Positions 1 through 5,569 of a DNA stretch of 8,564 nucleotides are shown here, piece after piece (position 1 is the first letter of the stretch; each line of letters begins with the position of its first letter). Source of the DNA: Comamonadaceae bacterium (lineage in GTDB: Bacteria; Pseudomonadota; Gammaproteobacteria; Burkholderiales; Burkholderiaceae_C); the NCBI GenBank assembly GCA_947478935.1, contig CANJXV010000098.1, positions 1 through 8,564 on the forward strand, in the 5' to 3' direction. The translations under genes were made by a program, and so were the position numbers. The notes below the pieces were generated by a model that worked only from the letters and a program-made list of their open reading frames with translations, did not search any database and was not told the DNA's origin.

Positions 1-7
1 TCCCAGC

Positions 8-439
8 ATGGGCAACAAACTTTACGTTGGCAATCTGCCATATTCTTTCCGTGACGAAGACCTGCAACAGGCATTTTCCGCACACGGTTCTGTCACCAGC
101 GCCAAGGTCATGATGGAGCGTGACACCGGACGTTCCAAAGGCTTTGGATTTGTGGAAATGGGCAGCGATGCCGAAGCGCAAGCAGCGATCAGCGGAATGA
201 ACGGTCAGCAATTCGGTGGCCGTGGTCTGGTGGTTAACGAAGCGCGTCCCATGGAACCGCGTCCTCCCCGCACAGGTGGCGGCGGCTTTGGTGGCGGTGC
301 AGGCGGCGGCGGTTACGGCGGCGGTGCCGGTCGTAGCGGTGGCGGTGGCGGCGGTGGTTACGGCGGTGGCGCCGGACGCAGCGGTGGTGGTGGTGGCGGC
401 GGTTACGGCGGTGGCCGTAGCGGCGGCGGCGGTTATTAA
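8..439 (+). CDS. RRM-domain RNA-binding protein with glycine-rich tail
   Basis: This is a 143-residue protein with one N-terminal RNA-recognition motif (about residues 4-80) and a glycine-rich tail (about 90-143). The RRM shows RNP2 as LYVGNL (residues 5-10) and RNP1 as KGFGFVEM (44-51), whose aromatic residues stack on single-stranded RNA bases. This architecture is known in cyanobacterial and betaproteobacterial Rbp proteins and resembles eukaryotic cold-inducible glycine-rich RNA-binding proteins. The role is therefore probably cytoplasmic RNA binding or chaperoning, perhaps cold- or stress-related, but no target can be read from the sequence. The ATG at 8 begins with MGNKLYVGNL, which puts RNP2 at the usual distance from the start. 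Only 7 bases precede it, so promoter and ribosome binding site lie outside the window. The gene appears monocistronic, with a strong terminator 38 bp after the stop. Confidence 0.93.
   Translation: MGNKLYVGNLPYSFRDEDLQQAFSAHGSVTSAKVMMERDTGRSKGFGFVEMGSDAEAQAAISGMNGQQFGGRGLVVNEARPMEPRPPRTGGGGFGGGAGGGGYGGGAGRSGGGGGGGYGGGAGRSGGGGGGGYGGGRSGGGGY
311..430 (+). repeat. 45-bp in-frame tandem repeat coding the Gly-rich tail
   Basis: Two 45-bp units (311-355 and 356-400) and a shortened 30-bp third unit (401-430) are arranged in tandem, each opening with ggttacggcgg. They encode a 15-residue unit, GYGGGAGRSGGGGGG, at residues 102-116 and 117-131. The third copy is GYGGGRSGGG at 132-141, and the protein then ends in Gly-Tyr. 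Unit lengths are multiples of three, so copy-number change would keep the reading frame. Third-position differences between copies show that they are not freshly duplicated. Confidence 0.85.
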
Positions 440-476
440 TCGCATCCGTTTTGTGGGCTAGACGCCACAAGCAATC

Positions 477-499
477 AGGGCCCTTAGGGGCCCTTTTTT
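477..499 (+). terminator. Intrinsic terminator after the RRM gene
   Basis: A perfect 7-bp GC-rich stem, agggccc (477-483) pairing with gggccct (488-494), encloses the 4-base loop ttag and runs into a T tract at 494-499. This is a classical Rho-independent terminator, placed 38 bp after the stop codon of the RRM gene. The minus-strand side carries no equally good T run, so it most likely serves the plus-strand gene only. Confidence 0.88.
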
Positions 500-650
500 A
501 CGACTGATGGTTGCATCAAGTCTTGCGGGAGCCGTGCATCAGCACAGCAAACTAATTAAGTGCCCTGCGCATTATCTGATGGTGAACCCGCACTAAGTTC
601 GACTGCACATGGCCTGCGGCATGCAATAAATGCCAATAGTCGGCTTTAGT

Positions 651-1433
651 TTAAGCGCCGCGATGCTTACGCGGTTGCCGCGCCAGGATGCGGTCCCACA
701 GGACGTTGGGGATGAGCCGCATAAGCCGGGAAACTACGCCCATCTGCCAGGGAATTACCCGATAACTGTCGCCCGCCGTGATGGATTTGAAAGCCTGATC
801 GGCAAATGCGGCAGCTGGCATCAAAAACGGCATGGGGTAACGGTTTTTGCGTGTTAGCGGTGTGTCCACATAACCGGGCGCAATGGTGATCACTTGGACA
901 CCCGTTGCGCGCAATTCGCCACGCAGCGCTTCGCAGTAGCTGATAACGGCCGCCTTGCTCGCGCAATAGGCTGCATGGCCGGGCAGGCCGCGGATGCCGG
1001 CAACGCTCGCAATACCTACCAAACTCCCGCTGCCACGCAAACGCATAGCTGAAATAAAGGGGTGAAAACTGGCGGCTAGGCCAATGTTGTTGGTGGCAAA
1101 CACGTGGGCCATGGCGTCTATGTCTTCGCGTTGGGCGCTGTCAATTCCGATGCTGATACCTGCATTGGCGATCACTACATCGGGCAGGCCTTGACGCGCA
1201 ATACAAGCCTGTGCCGCAGCCACGATGCTGTCCGTATCGGCCACATCCGCGCCATAGACGGTGTAACGGTCCGGCGACAAGCCAAGTTCTTTTGCCCAAG
1301 CCTCTATGGCCTCGACGCGGCGTGCCACCAGAGCCAGGCGGTAACCGGCCTGGTGGTAGCGCAGCGCCAAGGCTTGCCCAATGCCGCTAGATGCGCCGGT
1401 AATGAAGACCAAGCGCAGACCCGGCTCGCTCAT
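651..1433 (-). CDS. Short-chain dehydrogenase/reductase (SDR), last gene of the KDO/LPS operon
   Basis: This is a 260-residue classical SDR, an NAD(P)-dependent oxidoreductase with a Rossmann fold. The cofactor glycine motif TGASSGIG is at residues 12-19, D63 of the adenine-binding DV pair follows, and NAG is at 90-92. The catalytic tetrad is visible as N115 or N116, S143, Y156 and K160 (YCASK). The PGYVDTP segment at 186-192 is the usual loop after the active site. The arginine pair at 38-39 after the second strand suggests NADPH preference, which is inference. The C-terminus (about 230-255) is hydrophobic and basic and could touch a membrane. The ATG at 1433 overlaps the lptC stop as ATGA and puts the glycine motif at the normal distance, so the open frame running up to 1592 is not used. 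The substrate is unknown; the operon position suggests an envelope or lipid compound, without proof. Confidence 0.9.
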   Translation of the reverse strand: MSEPGLRLVFITGASSGIGQALALRYHQAGYRLALVARRVEAIEAWAKELGLSPDRYTVYGADVADTDSIVAAAQACIARQGLPDVVIANAGISIGIDSAQREDIDAMAHVFATNNIGLAASFHPFISAMRLRGSGSLVGIASVAGIRGLPGHAAYCASKAAVISYCEALRGELRATGVQVITIAPGYVDTPLTRKNRYPMPFLMPAAAFADQAFKSITAGDSYRVIPWQMGVVSRLMRLIPNVLWDRILARQPRKHRGA

Positions 1434-2041
1434 GGCGTGCTGTTCTCGTTGACCAGAGTCGCTTGAACGCGCCCGTTCATTTGCAGCGTGCGGGTAGTGC
1501 CATCGTATGCCAGGCTGTCGGCGCGGATGCGGTGCTTGCCATGGACCAATTGCACGGGCTGGTCTGATTCGACTTTTTCGGGCTCGGTCCATACATGTAA
1601 AAAATCTCCGCGAATCTCTAAGCGCGGATAGTCGCCTGAGGGATGGCCTTCGCGCACCATGAGCGCATGGCCACGCAACTCGAACTCATTGTTGTCCTGG
1701 CTACTTAAACCCTCGTCGGCCGATGCACGCTTGACGCGTCCTTGTGCATCCGTGGAGAGAAAGGTGAATTTTTGAATCTCAATCCAAGGCGCATCGGGCA
1801 AACGCTGCGCGGAGGCGCCCTTCAATAAAGCGGTCAGGCGCCCGCTGGCATCAAACTTTTGTACGGTAAAGCCTTCAATTAAATAATCGGGTGTGTCATC
1901 TGGTGGCCGGGGCAATTCGCCGGCGCCCACGCCGGGCGCGCTGCGTACCATCCAATAGCTGCCCAGCGCCAGCACGGCCACCATCAGCAATGGCAGCGCC
2001 AGCACAAAGCGGTCTACAACAATCGCAAGCAGACGGATCAC
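1430..2041 (-). CDS. lptC: LPS export system protein LptC
   Basis: This 203-residue protein matches LptC, a bitopic inner-membrane protein that receives lipopolysaccharide from the LptBFG transporter and passes it to periplasmic LptA. A single membrane segment lies at about residues 11-33, after a short N-terminus with an arginine. The rest is a periplasmic beta-jellyroll domain rich in alternating beta segments, with a YLIEGFTVQKFDASG stretch that is characteristic of the family's first strands. Length fits the usual 190-210 residues. The start codon is GTG at 2041-2039, overlapping the kdsC stop as GTGA, so translation is probably coupled to kdsC. No strong Shine-Dalgarno is visible. The 3' end overlaps the SDR start by 4 bp. 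No lptA or lptB follows in this window, although they commonly do in proteobacteria. Confidence 0.88.
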   Translation of the reverse strand: MIRLLAIVVDRFVLALPLLMVAVLALGSYWMVRSAPGVGAGELPRPPDDTPDYLIEGFTVQKFDASGRLTALLKGASAQRLPDAPWIEIQKFTFLSTDAQGRVKRASADEGLSSQDNNEFELRGHALMVREGHPSGDYPRLEIRGDFLHVWTEPEKVESDQPVQLVHGKHRIRADSLAYDGTTRTLQMNGRVQATLVNENSTP

Positions 2042-2583
2042 AGTGCGTACTTCGCAGCCATGGATTGGTAGTGCCCGTTAGCGCTCAGCAGCAGGTCACA
2101 AACTTCGCGTACCGCACCATGGCCGCCCTGGCTCCTGCTAACAAAGTCAGCGCGCGACGTAATTTCGTGGTGGGCGTTGGAAGGCGCGCATCGCAGCGCC
2201 GCGTATTCCATCATGGGCCAGTCCGGCCAGTCATCGCCCATGGCCGCCGCCTGGCTCCACTCTAGTTGCAGCTCAGCCAGAATGTCTTGCGCTGCCGGCA
2301 ATTTGTCGTCTATGCCATAGCGCACATGGCCAATACCCAGCGCAGCTAAGCGTGCGCGCAAAGGTTCGGAATCGCGCCCGGTAATCACAGCCACCGTGAT
2401 GCCCGCGCTTTGCAGCATCTTTAAGCCGTGCCCGTCCAGGGTGTTAAAGCGCTTGAGTGTTTCCCCTTGTGCGGAATAAAACAAACCGCCATCGGTGAGT
2501 ACGCCATCCACATCGAGCAGCAAGACTTTGACCGTAACGCAGCGCGCCAACAAGGCCTCGGTGAAGTGGGCGTTTCCAGACAT
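2038..2583 (-). CDS. kdsC: 3-deoxy-D-manno-octulosonate 8-phosphate phosphatase KdsC
   Basis: This 181-residue HAD-superfamily phosphatase hydrolyses KDO-8-phosphate to KDO and phosphate, giving the sugar that CMP-KDO synthetase activates for LPS inner core. Motif I is DVDGVLTDG with nucleophile D24 and acid/base D26. Motif II is TGR at 68-70, the motif III lysine is K94 (DDK), and motif IV is GDDWPD at 116-121. The C-terminal GGHGAVREVCDL segment is the conserved tail of the KdsC tetramer family, and no cap domain is present, as expected. I prefer the ATG at 2583 because AAAGG lies 7 bases upstream and the kdsD stop overlaps it as TGATG. A TTG one codon upstream (2586) is possible. It lies between kdsD and lptC. 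Confidence 0.94.
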   Translation of the reverse strand: MSGNAHFTEALLARCVTVKVLLLDVDGVLTDGGLFYSAQGETLKRFNTLDGHGLKMLQSAGITVAVITGRDSEPLRARLAALGIGHVRYGIDDKLPAAQDILAELQLEWSQAAAMGDDWPDWPMMEYAALRCAPSNAHHEITSRADFVSRSQGGHGAVREVCDLLLSANGHYQSMAAKYAL

Positions 2584-3596
2584 CAAATTACCTTTGCCCG
2601 CATGAGGTCGTTGGTGGTAAGCGCGCCAATGAAGTGCCCTAGCGCATCGACCACCAAAACGCTGTTGATACGCCGACTCTCCATCAACTCCACCGCGTCC
2701 ACCGCCAAAGCGTCTTGCAAAATCGTGACTGGCTTGCTGCGCATCACGTCAAAAGCCGTCTTATCCCGCAGATCGATGCCTTGCTCCACCAAACGACGCA
2801 AATCGCCGTCGGTGAATATGCCCAATACCTGCTTGTCTTGGTTCACCACGGCCGTGGCGCCGAATCCTTTAGCACTCATTTCGCGCATCAAGACGCTGAA
2901 ACTGGCCTCTGGCCCCACCTGTGGTAGCGCATCACCAGTACGCATCACGTCGCTGACATGGGTGAGTAAGCGCCGTCCCAGCGCGCCGCCCGGGTGCGAG
3001 CGGGCAAAGTCTTCGGCCTGAAAACCACGCGCCTCTAACAGCGCCAGCGCCAGCGCATCGCCCATGGCCAATTGGGCGGTGGTGCTGGCGGTCGGTGCCA
3101 GGTTGAGCGGACAGGCTTCTTTGTCCACTGCGGTGTTCAGCCAAAGCGCGGCGTACTGCGCCATGCTGGACTGTCCGTTGCTGGTCATGGCGATCAGCGG
3201 CGTGCCCAGGCGTTTGAGCACCGGCACGATGGCGTTGATCTCGTCGGATTCGCCGCTGTTAGAAATCATCAGTACTAAATCCTGCGGCGTCACCATGCCC
3301 AGGTCGCCGTGGCTGGCCTCGGCCGGGTGGACAAACAGCGCAGGTGTGCCAGTGGAAGACAAGGTCGCCGCAATTTTGCGCCCGATATGGCCGCTCTTGC
3401 CCATACCCATGACCACCACGCGTCCGGGGATGGACAGCACTAATGCGACGGCCTGCGCAAAGCTGTTGCCTACTTGCGCCTTCAGCCCCAGGATGGCCGC
3501 TGCCTCGATGTCAAAGGTGGTGTGCGCCATCGCAATGGCGCGCGCAAAGTCTGGGCTTTTTGCGGTCGCGAGAGATGGCGTCGTGGGGGATTGCAT
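2583..3596 (-). CDS. kdsD: Arabinose-5-phosphate isomerase (KdsD/KpsF family)
   Basis: This 337-residue enzyme interconverts ribulose-5-phosphate and arabinose-5-phosphate, the first committed step toward KDO. An N-terminal SIS domain (about 46-180) carries GMGKSGHIG at 64-72, HPAEASHGDLGM at 90-101 and ISNSGES at 111-117. The residues matching the catalytic set described for E. coli KdsD (Lys59, Glu111, Glu152, His193, from memory) all appear at a constant offset of 8: K67, E119, E160 and H201. Two CBS domains follow, at about 214-270 and 284-335, and are thought to sense nucleotides. Length is close to E. coli KdsD (328). The ATG at 3596 is the first gene start of the operon. No good Shine-Dalgarno is seen before it. 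KpsF and GutQ are paralogues, but the fusion-free neighbour kdsC supports KdsD. Confidence 0.94.
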   Translation of the reverse strand: MQSPTTPSLATAKSPDFARAIAMAHTTFDIEAAAILGLKAQVGNSFAQAVALVLSIPGRVVVMGMGKSGHIGRKIAATLSSTGTPALFVHPAEASHGDLGMVTPQDLVLMISNSGESDEINAIVPVLKRLGTPLIAMTSNGQSSMAQYAALWLNTAVDKEACPLNLAPTASTTAQLAMGDALALALLEARGFQAEDFARSHPGGALGRRLLTHVSDVMRTGDALPQVGPEASFSVLMREMSAKGFGATAVVNQDKQVLGIFTDGDLRRLVEQGIDLRDKTAFDVMRSKPVTILQDALAVDAVELMESRRINSVLVVDALGHFIGALTTNDLMRAKVI

Positions 3597-3650
3597 CGGC
3601 TCATTTTAGGCAGGCGTGTATGTGCCACCTCTAAAACCTGTGTTGGCCCC

Positions 3651-3677
3651 TTTTTAGTGCCTCCTCGCCGATGCCAA
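3651..3677 (-). promoter_or_regulatory. Candidate sigma-70 promoter for the kdsD operon
   Basis: On the minus strand, TTGGCA (3677-3672, five of six to the -35 consensus) and TAAAAA (3656-3651, four of six to -10) are separated by 15 bp, which is shorter than ideal. Transcription would begin near 3644 and give a leader of roughly 50 bases. A second -10-like TAAAAT at 3608-3603 has no matching -35 and would make the mRNA nearly leaderless. Both are pattern matches only. Confidence 0.25.
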
Positions 3678-3690
3678 GGTGTGTCACGGC

Positions 3691-3705
3691 TTTACCAAGC
3701 TTTAC
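3691..3705 (-). promoter_or_regulatory. CpxR-like tandem repeat GTAAA-N5-GTAAA
   Basis: Read on the minus strand, GTAAA (3705-3701), GCTTG and GTAAA (3695-3691) exactly match the CpxR consensus GTAAA-N5-GTAAA described in enterobacteria. The 10-bp phase is typical of OmpR-family response regulators binding as tandem dimers. It lies about 95-110 bases upstream of kdsD and would be centred near -54 relative to the tentative start site. Whether this organism has a CpxR-type regulator is unknown, and the regulator assignment is inference. Confidence 0.3.
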
Positions 3706-3799
3706 GCTTTTGCTCGTATACGCGACAAAAGGGGCGGCGAAGCTGCGGCCCGTGTTGTGGTCCTGGCAGGGCCTAGAAAAATTGACGCAGACATGCAGG

Positions 3800-3826
3800 T
3801 TGTCAGGCCGTAGCGCTAAGCATAAT
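3800..3826 (+). promoter_or_regulatory. Candidate promoter for the cytochrome peroxidase gene
   Basis: TTGTCA (3800-3805) and CATAAT (3821-3826) each match their consensus hexamer at five of six positions, but the spacer is 15 bp. The start site would be near 3833, leaving a leader of about 168 bases. Another isolated TTGACC (3936-3941) lies closer to the gene but has only a poor -10 at the right distance. Confidence 0.22.
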
Positions 3827-3986
3827 TACGGGCATTACACCGTCTGAAAAGCGTCAATAAGCAAGCTGGATTTCCGGTACGCAAATTGCAATTGACTTAC
3901 CAGCCCAACACTGTGCAGGCGAATGCATCAAGGCATTGACCGGTGCTCGCCAGGACCATGAAGTTTTGTAAACCAATATTAATTAC

Positions 3987-3992
3987 GGAGAG
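3987..3992 (+). promoter_or_regulatory. Ribosome binding site of the cytochrome peroxidase gene
   Basis: GGAGAG at 3987-3992 lies 8 bases before the ATG at 4001, in an A/T-rich stretch. This is a strong Shine-Dalgarno sequence and fixes the start, which also yields a proper signal peptide. Confidence 0.75.
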
Positions 3993-4000
3993 ACTCGCTA

Positions 4001-5440
4001 ATGACTACCGATAAAGCTACGCATAGGCATAAGACAACTTCGGCATACCGCATTGCGGCACACCTCGGTGTATGCCTCGCAGTGCTGTTATCTAGCCGCA
4101 TGCTCAATGCCGCCACCACCGTACCAGCCCCGCCGCTGCCGCCTTTGACGCCCTTGCAAGCGCTTGGTGAAAAAATATTTAACGATAAAAATCTTTCGGA
4201 ACCACGTGGCACCGCGTGCGCCAATTGCCATCAAGCCAGTACCGGCTTTGCCAATTTGAATGGCTCGCGCATCGGTGTGCCCCTGGGAAGCCTCCCTAAT
4301 TCTTTTGGGACGCGCAGCGTGATGCAAAACTCCTACAGCAGCTTCACACCGCCTTTTAGCTTTCGGGTCCTTAATGGTGACGTGGACCCCGTAGGCGGTT
4401 TGTTTTGGGACGGACGCGCCGACACCTTGGCCCAGCAGGCGCAAATGCCTTTTCTAGCCGCCAATGAAATGAACAACAAAGATGGCGCCAGCGTGGTCGC
4501 CAAAATCGCTGCGGGTCCGTATGCGAAAGCCATGACGGATGTGTATGGCAAGGACATATTCAAAAACCCCAGTCTTGCATTTACCCGAGTGGGTGAGGCC
4601 CTGGCTGCGTTTGAATCGACTAAAGCCTTTCAATCTTTCAGTTCGCGCTACGACGATTACATCGCGGGCCGCGTCAAATTTACGCCAGCCGAAGACAATG
4701 GTTTGAAAGTCTTTATGGACCCGGCCAAAGGCAATTGCGCCAGCTGCCACACCATGAACCCCCAGTCCACTAAGCCAGCGGACAATTTGTTCACCGACTT
4801 TGCACACTACGCCACCGGCGTACCGCGCAACGCGGCCATACCGGCCAATGCCAACCCTTCGCATTACGACCTTGGCCTGTGCGGCCCCAATCGCACGCGC
4901 CCCGCGCTCGGCGCGAACGTCCCCGCCTCGGTCAGCATCGAAAAATTCTGCGGCACTTTCAAAATGCCCTCGCTGCGCAATGTAGGCGAGCGCCAGGTGT
5001 TTATGCACAACGGCGTTTTCAGTAATTTGCGCGATGTCGTCAGCTTTTACGCCACCCGTGACAGCAACTCCAAGCGCTGGTATGGTGCAGCCGCTGTACC
5101 CAACGACTTGCCCTTGGCCTACCAAGCCAACATCGTGCGGGACCGAGCGCCCTTTAATCGCGCCGCAGGCGCTGGGCCTGCATTGAGCGAAAAAGAGATT
5201 GACGATGTAGTCGCATTCTTAAAAACCTTGAGCGACCGCGCGCCGGTGGCACAAGCTGCGGTGATGGCGCCGCCCCCTCCGCCGGTGAACGTCGCGGCTA
5301 ACCCCTTTGCCCCGCCGCCCCCGCCTCCAAAGAGCCCTGCGCCTCTGCCACCCGCAAAAGCAGCAGGCCCTCTGCCTGCAGCCAAGCCGCCAGCACCCCC
5401 TCCACCGCCCCCTCCGCCCCCGCCGCCACCGCGTAAGTAG
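4001..5440 (+). CDS. Exported di-haem cytochrome c peroxidase/MauG-family protein with proline-rich tail
   Basis: This 479-residue protein begins with a basic n-region, a hydrophobic segment (about 18-32) and a likely signal peptidase site near A37 (LNA), so it should be periplasmic. Two c-type haem sites are visible: CANCH at 73-77 and CASCH at 246-250. WDGRA at 136-140 and NEM at 155-157 match the CCP/MauG core, with E156 at the place of the catalytic glutamate. FMHNG at 334-338 lies in the C-terminal haem domain, where M335 could be an axial ligand, which is not certain. Family members reduce hydrogen peroxide with electrons from small cytochromes or oxidise protein or organic substrates. 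Extra cysteines C294 (LCGP) and C317 (FCG) might form a disulphide. The peroxidase core ends near residue 413, and a proline-rich tail of about 65 residues follows. The gene stands alone, without methylamine or maturation genes, so the substrate cannot be assigned. Confidence 0.88.
   Translation: MTTDKATHRHKTTSAYRIAAHLGVCLAVLLSSRMLNAATTVPAPPLPPLTPLQALGEKIFNDKNLSEPRGTACANCHQASTGFANLNGSRIGVPLGSLPNSFGTRSVMQNSYSSFTPPFSFRVLNGDVDPVGGLFWDGRADTLAQQAQMPFLAANEMNNKDGASVVAKIAAGPYAKAMTDVYGKDIFKNPSLAFTRVGEALAAFESTKAFQSFSSRYDDYIAGRVKFTPAEDNGLKVFMDPAKGNCASCHTMNPQSTKPADNLFTDFAHYATGVPRNAAIPANANPSHYDLGLCGPNRTRPALGANVPASVSIEKFCGTFKMPSLRNVGERQVFMHNGVFSNLRDVVSFYATRDSNSKRWYGAAAVPNDLPLAYQANIVRDRAPFNRAAGAGPALSEKEIDDVVAFLKTLSDRAPVAQAAVMAPPPPPVNVAANPFAPPPPPPKSPAPLPPAKAAGPLPAAKPPAPPPPPPPPPPPPRK
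5270..5431 (+). repeat. Proline-rich low-complexity C-terminal tail
   Basis: Residues 424-477 of the cytochrome peroxidase are dominated by proline and alanine. They contain runs of five (424-428), six (438-443) and finally twelve consecutive prolines (466-477), before the terminal Arg-Lys. Different proline codons are mixed, so this is not a simple recent triplet expansion. Runs like these stall ribosomes and normally need elongation factor P. The tail may act as a rigid periplasmic spacer or docking segment, which is inference. Confidence 0.85.
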
Positions 5441-5508
5441 CGCGTGTTGCAAGCAGGCCGCGTAGGCTTGCGCGATCTAGATGCACAGAGGTGACAATAG
5501 GCCTTAGA

Positions 5509-5543
5509 TGACAGTGGTCCACATAGTTTGCGGCCCACTGTCA
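5509..5543 (+). repeat. Inverted repeat in the apt leader
   Basis: The perfect 9-bp arms tgacagtgg (5509-5517) and ccactgtca (5535-5543) are separated by 17 bases. The second arm can instead pair with ggtgaca at 5490-5496 through tgtcacc at 5539-5545, so two mutually exclusive hairpins are possible. No T run follows, so it is not a standard terminator. It lies 26 bases before the preferred apt start and could be an operator, a leader structure or chance. Confidence 0.45.
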
Positions 5544-5569
5544 CCAGTCCCTGTTTGATGGCCGACCTA

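Larger units (their letters stand above)
3597..4000. other. Divergent intergenic region between kdsD and the cytochrome peroxidase
   Basis: This 404-bp stretch separates two divergently transcribed genes and must hold both promoters. I see no convincing gene in it: open frames are short and overlap the start of kdsD. It contains weak promoter candidates on each strand, a GTAAA tandem repeat at 3691-3705, a perfect 10-bp palindrome aattgcaatt at 3884-3893, and a short inverted repeat aatgc/gcatt at 3922-3937. The half near the peroxidase is visibly richer in A and T than the flanking genes. Confidence 0.7.

Noticed and set aside
594..606. gttcgact resembling a tRNA T-loop, possible att site remnant
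   Set aside because: There are no pairing arms or acceptor stem around it and no integrase or repeat nearby.
618..634. ggcat/atgcc hairpin downstream of the SDR as operon terminator
   Set aside because: The 5-bp stem with a 7-base loop and no T tract is too weak to support.
1434..1592. N-terminal extension of the SDR frame up to 1592
   Set aside because: It lies inside lptC in another frame and has no SDR homology. The ATG at 1433 makes an ATGA overlap and places the glycine motif correctly.
3613..3627. TGGCAC-like sigma-54 promoter on the minus strand before kdsD
   Set aside because: The GG and GC dinucleotides are 9 bases apart rather than 10, and the TTGC half is missing.
4067..4078. 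Possible lipoprotein box at Cys25 of the peroxidase
   Set aside because: The preceding residues LGV do not fit the lipobox, and the hydrophobic stretch continues past the cysteine, so a normal signal peptidase I site near A37 is more likely.
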